Assembly: GCA_001767575.1 (NCBI GenBank)
Contig: MELI01000063.1
Coordinates: forward strand, 18,547-24,469
Reading direction: 5' to 3'
DNA from: Candidatus Aquicultor primus
GTDB taxonomy: Bacteria > Actinomycetota > Aquicultoria > Aquicultorales > Aquicultoraceae
Length of the DNA stretch: 5,923 bases
The notes below the pieces were generated by a model. That model saw only the letters and a list, made by a program, of their open reading frames with translations. It did no database searches and was not told the DNA's origin. The translations under genes were made by a program, and so were the position numbers. Below are positions 1 to 5,923 of this stretch, one piece after another. Each line of letters starts with the position of its first letter. The stretch's first letter is position 1.

Positions 1-36
1 GTTCGCGTCTAGGCCGGGCGCACTTACGACTATCAT

Positions 37-59
37 AAAAGGCGCCTTTTTTCGAAAGG
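37..59 (+). promoter_or_regulatory. Overlapping short inverted repeats in the lipA leader, reaching the ribosome site
   Basis: AAAAGGCGCCTTTT (37-50) is a perfect 14-base palindrome. Its CCTTT part (45-49) can pair either with AAAGG at 38-42 or with AAAGG at 55-59, which is the core of the lipA Shine-Dalgarno site (AAAGGA, 55-60, five bases before the ATG). The two pairings exclude each other, so one would hide the ribosome site and the other free it. The stems are only five pairs long, so this may be chance, or the remains of a terminator or operator for an upstream gene. A plus-frame TAG at 10-12 could be the end of such a gene, but too little of it is visible to call. Confidence 0.3.
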
Positions 60-65
60 ATTCGG

Positions 66-977
66 ATGTCCAAGTACGCTAAACCTAAAGTCGATGTTGA
101 TAGTAGAATTCATCACAACACTACAACACTGGTGCGTAAACCTCTCCACCTTCGCGTGAGGGTTTCGCAAGGGGCTAATTACCGTGCGGTAAAATCGATT
201 CTTCAAGACCTTCGTCTCCATACGGTCTGCGAAGAAGCGGGTTGCCCGAATATCTACGAGTGCTTTGAGGCAAAGACAGCGACCTTTCTTATACTCGGCG
301 AGACCTGTACCCGCAATTGCCGTTTCTGCCTGGTAAGCGACGGCACGCCGCACGCTCCCGACGCGGACGAGCCGACGAACGTCGCCAATGCCGTCGCGGA
401 GCTAGGCCTGCGGTATGTTGTAATAACTTCCGTGACGAGGGACGACCTTGCCGACGGTGGCGCCTCGGTCTTTGCCGGGACGATACGAGCGGTGCGCTTG
501 GCGGCGCCCGGGTGCATTATTGAGGTTCTAATACCGGACCTTGGCGGTGATTGGGACGCCCTGCAAGCGGTGGTTGACGCCGCGCCCGATGTTCTAAATC
601 ACAATATCGAAACGGTACCCCGCCTGTATTCGGCGGTGCGACCCGCGGCCGTATATGAGCGCTCGCTACTGCTCCTCTCCGTCGCCAAGGAGCAAGGGTT
701 CAGTGGAAGCACAAAATCGGGCATCATGGTCGGCCTTGGCGAGAAGCAAGACGAGGTCGCGGGAGTCCTAGCCGATTTGCGCGGCCACGGTTGCGATATC
801 GTCACCATCGGCCAATACCTCGCCCCCTCAAAAGAACACTTCCCTGTCGCCAGGTACTACGACCCGGAGGAATTTGATCAGTTGAAGCAAATCGGCTACC
901 GGTTAGGATTCTCGCACGTCGAGTCGGCGCCGCTGGTGCGAAGCTCCTATCACGCCCATGAACAGTATCGTCGATAG
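66..977 (+). CDS. lipA: Lipoyl synthase LipA (radical SAM, EC 2.8.1.8)
   Basis: LipA inserts two sulfur atoms into octanoyl groups bound to the E2 subunits or the H protein of 2-oxoacid dehydrogenase and glycine-cleavage complexes, completing the lipoyl cofactor in the cytoplasm. The 303-residue protein has the full family signature. The auxiliary 4Fe-4S cluster motif CX4CX5C is C55, C60 and C66, within HTVCEEAGCPN. The radical SAM motif CX3CX2C is C81, C85 and C88 (CTRNCRFC). NHNIETV lies at 178-184, and the C-terminal RSSY motif at 292-295 supplies the serine that ligates the auxiliary cluster. The length is normal for the family. ATG 66 is preceded by AAAGGA at a five-base spacing. No lipB or lipoate ligase is in view, though lipB is a common upstream neighbour. 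The gene ends 7 bases from the convergent methyltransferase gene, with no clear terminator between them. I see no damage to any catalytic residue. Confidence 0.97.
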   Translation: MSKYAKPKVDVDSRIHHNTTTLVRKPLHLRVRVSQGANYRAVKSILQDLRLHTVCEEAGCPNIYECFEAKTATFLILGETCTRNCRFCLVSDGTPHAPDADEPTNVANAVAELGLRYVVITSVTRDDLADGGASVFAGTIRAVRLAAPGCIIEVLIPDLGGDWDALQAVVDAAPDVLNHNIETVPRLYSAVRPAAVYERSLLLLSVAKEQGFSGSTKSGIMVGLGEKQDEVAGVLADLRGHGCDIVTIGQYLAPSKEHFPVARYYDPEEFDQLKQIGYRLGFSHVESAPLVRSSYHAHEQYRR

Positions 978-984
978 TGGCTTG

Positions 985-2016
<1,032 letters not shown>

Positions 2017-2017
2017 T

Positions 2018-2767
2018 TTACCTCGGCTCTTCGGGTATGACGATGGCCGCAACGATGTATGCGACGATGCCCGCCGGCGGGTTGACGATGGTCAAAACCG
2101 CCCACGCGAGACGCACCCATGTCGGGTCGGTCCCCAGGTATTCGGCGATGCCGCCCGCCACACCGGCTATCATACGCTGTGTCCTAGACCGGTAGAGCCG
2201 CTTCCCCTGCGTGTCTATAGTAAACGTCCTCCTCCCACTGGTAGCAAGGATTATGATGATGCCGATAAATATAAGCACGATCGGCCAGAGTGAACTCCGG
2301 ACAACGCGAAAGAACGAGTAGAACGGCGCCGGAATCAGGCCCAAGTTGCTGAACAGAAACCAGATACCCAGGCCGATAAGGACGATTCCGATTATCGTCC
2401 CGACCTCTCCGGGCATTTTCATCGGCTTAGCCGGCTGTCCGGTCTCCATCGCCCCTTCTCGCGATGGGTTTTCCGGTATGATTATCCAAGCGATGATATA
2501 CGCGATGACGCCCACGCCCGTAAATATAGAGAGAATCCAGATTAAGCGAATCAGTGTCGGGTCGACGCCGAGATGCTCGGCGATTCCGCCGGCAACACCC
2601 CCGAGCATCCTGTTCTTTCTCGACCTGTACACCCGCCGGGGCTCCCCGGCGGGTGTACCTGTCTCCCCCGTCTCCGTCTGTGGAGCCTGCTCCTTTGCGC
2701 GCTCTTCTTTTATCTTCTCATCCGGCTCCCGCTCTTCTGTCGGGAGATTATTCTCCGGCACTATCAT
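2018..2767 (-). CDS. Membrane protein with two PspC domains flanking a LiaF-type helical pair
   Basis: From ATG 2767 the protein has 249 residues. Residues 1-45 are a charged, Glu-rich, probably cytoplasmic tail. PspC domain 1 spans about 47-99 (YRSRKNRMLGGVAGGIAEHLG, then a helix ending IIIPE). PspC domain 2 spans about 191-247, with the parallel motif YRSRTQRMIAGVAGGIAEYLG and ending IVIPEEP. Between them (about 121-176) are two hydrophobic stretches with the LWPIVLI pattern of LiaI/LiaF-type (DUF5668-like) helices. PspC is known as a membrane partner in phage-shock-type envelope stress responses; a sensing or signalling role here is inferred. Three starts are close together: GTG 2770, ATG 2767 and GTG 2761. 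AAGGGG overlaps the stop codon of the upstream gene and fits GTG 2761 by spacing, while GAAGGA further up fits 2770 or 2767. The upstream stop is 6 bases away and the methyltransferase ATG follows its own stop after one base, so coupling is likely. The gene contains the long palindrome at 2627-2658. Confidence 0.93.
   Translation of the reverse strand: MIVPENNLPTEEREPDEKIKEERAKEQAPQTETGETGTPAGEPRRVYRSRKNRMLGGVAGGIAEHLGVDPTLIRLIWILSIFTGVGVIAYIIAWIIIPENPSREGAMETGQPAKPMKMPGEVGTIIGIVLIGLGIWFLFSNLGLIPAPFYSFFRVVRSSLWPIVLIFIGIIIILATSGRRTFTIDTQGKRLYRSRTQRMIAGVAGGIAEYLGTDPTWVRLAWAVLTIVNPPAGIVAYIVAAIVIPEEPR
2627..2658. repeat. 32-base near-perfect palindrome inside the double PspC gene
   Basis: The arms GTACACCCGCCGGGG (2627-2641) and CCCCGGCGGGTGTAC (2644-2658) are exact reverse complements, separated by only CT. 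In RNA this would fold as a 13-pair, very GC-rich stem with a six-base loop. On the minus strand it encodes the linker TPAGEPRRVY just before the first PspC domain, ending exactly at the tyrosine of YRSR. No T-run follows on either strand, so it is not a standard intrinsic terminator. It could be a pause or RNA-processing hairpin, a protein-binding site, or a small palindromic element captured in frame. The structure is directly visible; its role is unknown. Confidence 0.85.
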
Positions 2768-2773
2768 CACCCC

Positions 2774-3922
2774 TTAATATCCTTCAACGATAAAACTTGC
2801 AACCCCCATATCGACATCAAGGTCTACCTTCTTCGAAGCATTTGCGAACCCCTTTGTCTCATAAACGGTCAGCCCGTTCTCCGATACTTTGTCTAAACCT
2901 ATGTCCTTGAAATCTACGGCTGACAAGCCACGGTCAAGGGTGAGCCTCACACCGGAAGTCTTTGGAACCATAATCCTGCACTCCGAAACACCGGTGTCGA
3001 TTTTCGCGTCGACCTTCTTGTTTCTGTCGCCAAAACGAACCCGTATGCTCCCAACGCCGCCGTCGATGTCGACCGAGCTGACGTCAAGCTCGCTTAAATC
3101 AAGGTCGCTATCGGAGACTCCGGCGTCGACTCTGAGCCGCCAGTCTATATCTTTGGAGAGCGCTAGATTCCACACGCGCTGCTCATCCCACCTGTAAAAG
3201 CGGATATCATCCCGGGCCTTTACATTAAGTTCGACCTTATCACCCGAGCGTGAGAAGTCGATTTGTGGTCCGCGCTCGTCTCCGAATTCGCGCGCGTTCA
3301 AATCGTAGAGCATCCCGGTCGACCCTATATCGAGTTCGCCGACGGAGAAATCTATCTTGGCCTCACCCGTCTTGACCCCGGATATCGCGGCACGGCTTTT
3401 GTTGACGCTCGTCAGCTCTATCCTCGGGCGCAAAGGCCCGTCCATATAAAACAGGGCAAAAAGCAGGGTCGCTATTATTATAAGCGTCGGCAAAGCCGCG
3501 ATGATACGGTTGCGCGTAACGCCGCCTAGGATTGAAAAGCCGAGCGCGATTATTAGAACCGGCCAAAGCGCGATGAGCTCGAGCCAGAAGCGGTACGGTA
3601 CTATGCCGAGCGTGTTGTAGAGAAGAATCAGGCCGATGGTCCCGATAAGGATGCCGTCTAGCGGTTTTGAGAAATCTAGGGGTGGGATAAGGCCGGACAC
3701 CAGGACGGCGAAGCCCCACGCGATGATTATCACCGGCCACAGTCTCGTAAACCCCAAACCTGGATAGAAGTTGTCGACCAGGAGAATAGCGCCGACGCTT
3801 ATGAGGATTAGTCCGAAAATAAGGCCTCCGCGAGCTGTCTTGTGCTCTTCCTTGAAACGTGGATGCTCGCGGCCTGCTTTTTCTTCGGCACGCTGTTCCT
3901 GCTTGCCCTCTTCTTCCGCCAT
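2774..3922 (-). CDS. LiaF/toast-rack-like membrane protein with duplicated LiaI/LiaF-type helical unit
   Basis: The 382-residue protein starts with a charged cytoplasmic tail (1-30). Two similar two-helix units follow, at about 32-77 and 89-134; both carry a Leu-Trp-Pro motif (LWPVIII at 61-67, LWPVLII at 119-125), which marks LiaI/LiaF-type DUF5668 helices. A fifth hydrophobic segment spans about 139-160. The rest (about 165-382) is a beta-rich domain with repeated turns of the form Asp-x-Gly-Val/Leu-Ser, with glycines at 268, 289, 311, 332 and 373. This matches the LiaF C-terminal/DUF4097-like 'toast-rack' fold, which in known families detects cell-envelope damage or controls a LiaRS-type kinase. 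The beta domain probably lies outside the membrane or at its surface; the side is not certain. ATG 3922 is preceded by AAGGAGA at about six bases, a strong ribosome site. Its stop codon is 6 bases before the PspC ATG. It is paralogous to the next gene upstream. Confidence 0.88.
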   Translation of the reverse strand: MAEEEGKQEQRAEEKAGREHPRFKEEHKTARGGLIFGLILISVGAILLVDNFYPGLGFTRLWPVIIIAWGFAVLVSGLIPPLDFSKPLDGILIGTIGLILLYNTLGIVPYRFWLELIALWPVLIIALGFSILGGVTRNRIIAALPTLIIIATLLFALFYMDGPLRPRIELTSVNKSRAAISGVKTGEAKIDFSVGELDIGSTGMLYDLNAREFGDERGPQIDFSRSGDKVELNVKARDDIRFYRWDEQRVWNLALSKDIDWRLRVDAGVSDSDLDLSELDVSSVDIDGGVGSIRVRFGDRNKKVDAKIDTGVSECRIMVPKTSGVRLTLDRGLSAVDFKDIGLDKVSENGLTVYETKGFANASKKVDLDVDMGVASFIVEGY

Positions 3923-4002
3923 GGGAACTCTCCTTTTTATATATCACCACACCGGCAAGACATACTTCACCTTACGCGGCGACTCGACCGCTCAAATATA
4001 AG
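3923..4002. other. 80-base gap between the two LiaF-like genes
   Basis: The gap holds the strong ribosome site of the downstream gene (AAGGAGA at about 3930-3936, minus strand). An AT-rich stretch lies before it, and there is a weak GCGG/CCGC hairpin at about 3977-3992. I see no convincing promoter or terminator, so the two genes are probably cotranscribed, although this is the loosest junction in the run. Confidence 0.5.
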
Positions 4003-4815
4003 CTAGACCACGCTCACGCCCGAGGCACCGGTATCGATTTCGATATCTACCTTGTTTGGAGCCACGTCATATTCGGTCGATGAAAACCCGTCTACGGTCT
4101 TAGGAAACCGCTTCTCATCTATAGTGACACTGTTCAGGCCACCCTTGGAGACGATTCGCGCCGCGACCCCCTCGGGTACTTCGAGCCTGATAGTCGCGGC
4201 TCCTCCTTTGGCTATCGCTCGGGTAAACCCGGCTTCGCGCGGGAGGCGCACGGTTACATCGCTTGCGCCGGTATTGACCTCGAAGCGCTCTATTTTGTTT
4301 TCCGTCAAATCGATAATGGCACGGCAAGCGCCCATATTAAACCGGAGCATCAAGGGCAGCTGTCGCGACAGAAACAACTGCGACCTATCTCCGTGCAGCG
4401 ATGCCGTCAAAGAGAGCCACGCGCCGGGGGCACGCCTCAGTTTGACCTTGACAGTCTCGCCCGAGCGCCGCGTCGATTTTTCGACCTCAAACAGGGATTC
4501 TCCCTCGAATAGCAGACCGTCTTTCTCGAGACCGTTCACCAGAAGCTCGCCGGCGCCGAACTCCACGTCGATTTCCGCGCGACCGGCCCCATCGATAGGC
4601 TCAGAAACATGCCTCGGTGTGGGTTGGGGTTGCGGCCGGAACCGGAGCCAGACAAAATACGCGCCGATTGCGATTAGCAGAAGCGGCCAGAGGTCGACTA
4701 TCAGCTCGACGATGTCCCGGTCGAGAATACCAAGGTTGCCGAGGAGAATAATCATACCGACGATGATGGCTATAAGACCTGTTAAAAACCCTAAAAACTT
4801 TCCGAGCTGTGCCAC
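4003..4815 (-). CDS. Small LiaF/toast-rack-like membrane protein, first gene of the four-gene run
   Basis: From GTG 4815 the protein has 270 residues: two membrane segments at about 8-28 and 36-57, the second carrying the LWPLLLI motif of LiaI/LiaF-type helices, then a Pro-rich linker (about 61-73) and a beta-rich domain to the end. Turn glycines at 162, 183, 205, 226 and 263 sit in motifs such as NTGAS and DTGAS. Their spacing (21, 22, 21, 37) nearly repeats that of the next gene (21, 22, 21, 41), so the two are paralogues. The protein ends flush with the last predicted strand (DTGASGVSVV). I chose GTG 4815 because GGGGGAG lies five bases upstream and the first helix then follows directly. 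An in-frame ATG at 4893 has no ribosome site and would add 26 residues, including several Cys and Gly, that look unlike a LiaF N terminus. By family it is likely an envelope-stress sensor or regulator; its exact partner is unknown. Confidence 0.85.
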   Translation of the reverse strand: MAQLGKFLGFLTGLIAIIVGMIILLGNLGILDRDIVELIVDLWPLLLIAIGAYFVWLRFRPQPQPTPRHVSEPIDGAGRAEIDVEFGAGELLVNGLEKDGLLFEGESLFEVEKSTRRSGETVKVKLRRAPGAWLSLTASLHGDRSQLFLSRQLPLMLRFNMGACRAIIDLTENKIERFEVNTGASDVTVRLPREAGFTRAIAKGGAATIRLEVPEGVAARIVSKGGLNSVTIDEKRFPKTVDGFSSTEYDVAPNKVDIEIDTGASGVSVV

Positions 4816-4836
4816 GTATACTCCCCCGACATTCAA

Positions 4837-4860
4837 CCGGCAACTCGTGCCCGAGCCGGC
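4837..4860 (-). promoter_or_regulatory. Leader hairpin before the first LiaF-like gene
   Basis: On the minus strand CCGGC (4859-4855) pairs with GCCGG (4841-4837), and inside it TCG pairs with CGA around the loop GGCA, leaving a three-base bulge (GTT). The stem ends about 12 bases before the GGGGGAG ribosome site of the 4815 start. If transcription begins near 4897, this hairpin lies in the untranslated leader and could affect translation or mRNA stability. It is short, and its function is speculative. Confidence 0.35.
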
Positions 4861-4903
4861 GACGCACAATACGTCAAGCATGCAATGTCCCATTCATACT
4901 AAG

Positions 4904-4932
4904 ATTATCACAAAAGATACTTGCGCTAGCAA
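4904..4932 (-). promoter_or_regulatory. Candidate sigma70-type promoter of the LiaF-LiaF-PspC-methyltransferase run
   Basis: On the minus strand, TTGCTA (4932-4927; 4 of 6 to the -35 consensus) is followed after exactly 17 bases by GATAAT (4909-4904; 5 of 6 to the -10 consensus). A TG at -15/-14 gives an extended -10. The predicted start near 4897 gives a leader of about 80 bases before GTG 4815 and lies downstream of the in-frame ATG 4893 by only a few bases, which also argues against that ATG being the start. It is the best promoter match I found in the 216-base gap. Confidence 0.5.
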
Positions 4933-5031
4933 TCCTGGGGCTATGTTTATAGGCATTTCTTCAGCCTTACTAACGTATCTTTCCATATAGCGTAAGAAAT
5001 ATGCTGGGTTATGCTGTATACATCCGAGACG
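4933..5031. other. Non-coding 3' side of the ZIP transporter gene
   Basis: This stretch is more AT-rich than its surroundings. I see no strong GC stem followed by a T-run, so no clear terminator for the transporter gene. Only minor features stand out: a tandem CAGCATA pair on the minus strand near 5002-5016, and a weak AGGC/GCCT inverted repeat at about 4951-4967. Confidence 0.4.
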
Positions 5032-5844
5032 TCAACCGATGACAACCTCGAGTATCATCATCAACAAAAACCCCAAAATAGCGCCGATTGTGGCAAAATC
5101 CGCATTACCACCCCGCTGCGACTCCGGCACGACTTCCTCGATAACAACGAAGAGCATGGCGCCCGCCGCAAAAGCAAGCGCATACGGCATTATGGGCTGC
5201 AGCAGAAGAACCGCTGACGCGCCGACTACCGCAGCGACGGGCTCGACAACCGCGGTTAACTGCCCATAGAAAAAGCTTTTAGCCCTGGATATGTTCTCGC
5301 AACGAAGCGGTATCGCCACTACCGCGCCTTCGGGAAAGTTGTGCATACCGATGCCGAGCGCTACCGCGAACGCGGCGGATACGGTCGTCACGCCGGTGTC
5401 GGCTGCGGCCACGCCGAACGCGACGCCCACCGCAAGCCCTTCGGGAATATTGTGAAGAGTTATCGCCATGATCAGAAGAGTGGCGCGGCGCCATGTCGTT
5501 GCCACCCCTTCCGCCTCGGCGGTGGGAGCACCAAGATGAAGGTGTGGTAAGACTTTGTCGAGGCCGTAGAGGAAGAGCGCCCCGACAAGAAAACCGGTTG
5601 CAGCGGGAAACCACGCGGGGAGTCTTGTGCCTCTCGACATCTCGATGGCCGGCGCAAGGAGCGACCAGTAGCTGATGGCTATCATGACACCGGCGGCAAA
5701 ACCCAGCATGCCATCGAGCATCCGCCTGCTTATACCCTTAGTCAAAAACACCGTGGCCGCGCCGAGCGCGGTCATGGCCCAGGTGTATATGGTAGCGACG
5801 AGCGCTTGTAATATCGGATGAAGTGCCTGGAGTGACTCGATCAT
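5032..5844 (-). CDS. ZIP-family divalent metal transporter (GufA/ZupT-like)
   Basis: ZIP proteins move zinc, and often iron or manganese, into the cytoplasm across the inner membrane. From ATG 5844 the protein has 270 residues with about eight membrane helices (near 12-33, 43-63, 78-98, 121-145, 152-178, 188-213, 218-238 and 250-269). The metal-site motifs are intact: HNIPEG at 131-136 in helix 4 and HNFPEG at 168-173 in helix 5. A His-containing loop (PHLHLG, 100-105) follows helix 3, as usual in the family, and an acidic EEVVPES patch is at 236-242. The metal cannot be told from sequence. The start is uncertain: ATG 5844 fits the family N terminus but has AGAGGT almost touching it, ATG 5883 adds 13 residues without a ribosome site, and the frame stays open to the window edge. 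The gene is upstream of, and on the same strand as, the LiaF-like run, but the 216-base gap with its own promoter suggests a separate unit. Confidence 0.93.
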   Translation of the reverse strand: MIESLQALHPILQALVATIYTWAMTALGAATVFLTKGISRRMLDGMLGFAAGVMIAISYWSLLAPAIEMSRGTRLPAWFPAATGFLVGALFLYGLDKVLPHLHLGAPTAEAEGVATTWRRATLLIMAITLHNIPEGLAVGVAFGVAAADTGVTTVSAAFAVALGIGMHNFPEGAVVAIPLRCENISRAKSFFYGQLTAVVEPVAAVVGASAVLLLQPIMPYALAFAAGAMLFVVIEEVVPESQRGGNADFATIGAILGFLLMMILEVVIG

Positions 5845-5923
5845 ACCTCTATGTTCCCAATAAGAAGACAGAGGCAACTGCATCGCCCATTGATGCCCGT
5901 CAAAAGCGTAGCGGGGGGCGGCT
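5845..5923. other. Upstream region of the ZIP transporter gene, cut by the window edge
   Basis: On the minus strand the transporter frame has no stop from 5844 to the edge, so a longer N terminus cannot be excluded. TTGACG (about 5903-5898, minus strand) resembles a -35 box but has no matching -10 at the right distance. I see no metal-regulator operator that I can name. Confidence 0.35.

Noticed and set aside
8..36. Possible promoter for lipA with TATCAT at 31-36 as the -10 box
   Set aside because: No acceptable -35 box lies 16-18 bases upstream, and too little upstream sequence is visible.
2070..2081. 12-base palindrome CCCGCCGGCGGG in the second PspC domain, sharing CCCGCCGG with the long palindrome
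   Set aside because: It simply encodes Pro-Pro-Ala-Gly with GC-rich codons and has no loop; the shared core is probably compositional.
3935..3965. AT-rich TGATATATA as an extended -10 before the larger LiaF-like gene
   Set aside because: There is no -35 match, and transcription would start inside the ribosome site, so an internal promoter is unlikely.
4052..4990. Long plus-strand open frame (about 312 codons) opposite the small LiaF-like gene
   Set aside because: Its translation is rich in Ser, Arg and Pro with no recognisable domain, and it is antisense to a gene with clear helices, periodic beta repeats and a ribosome site. It is a composition-driven shadow.

Overview
The window carries six protein-coding genes with short gaps and no RNA genes, insertion sequences or CRISPR arrays that I can see. 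The moderately GC-rich sequence, GTG and TAG codon use, good Shine-Dalgarno sites and LiaF/PspC-type envelope-stress proteins suggest a bacterium. A deep actinobacterial lineage or a relative of the Firmicutes is plausible, but that is inference from family resemblance. No taxon can be read from the sequence.

Layout: lipA (lipoyl synthase) lies alone on the plus strand at 66-977. Everything else is on the minus strand. lipA converges on a beta-class DNA methyltransferase, with only 7 bases between the two stop codons.

The methyltransferase is the last gene of a tight four-gene minus-strand run, read from 4815 down to 985: (1) a two-helix membrane protein with a LiaF/'toast-rack'-like beta domain; (2) a larger paralogue with two LiaI/LiaF-type helical units and the same kind of beta domain; (3) a protein with one PspC domain at each end and a LiaF-type helical pair between them; (4) the DNA methyltransferase. 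The last two junctions are almost contiguous (6 bases and 1 base between stop and start), so translational coupling is likely. A reasonable sigma70-type promoter lies at 4904-4932, followed by a leader with a hairpin just before the first ribosome site.

Upstream of this unit on the same strand is a ZIP-family metal transporter (5032-5844), separated by 216 bases.

Genes 1-3 look like a membrane-stress sensing module of the Lia/Psp type; no PspA and no LiaRS-type two-component pair are in view. The two most unusual points are the DNA methyltransferase coupled to the end of this module, and a 32-base near-perfect palindrome (15-base arms) inside the coding sequence of the double PspC gene, just before its first PspC domain.
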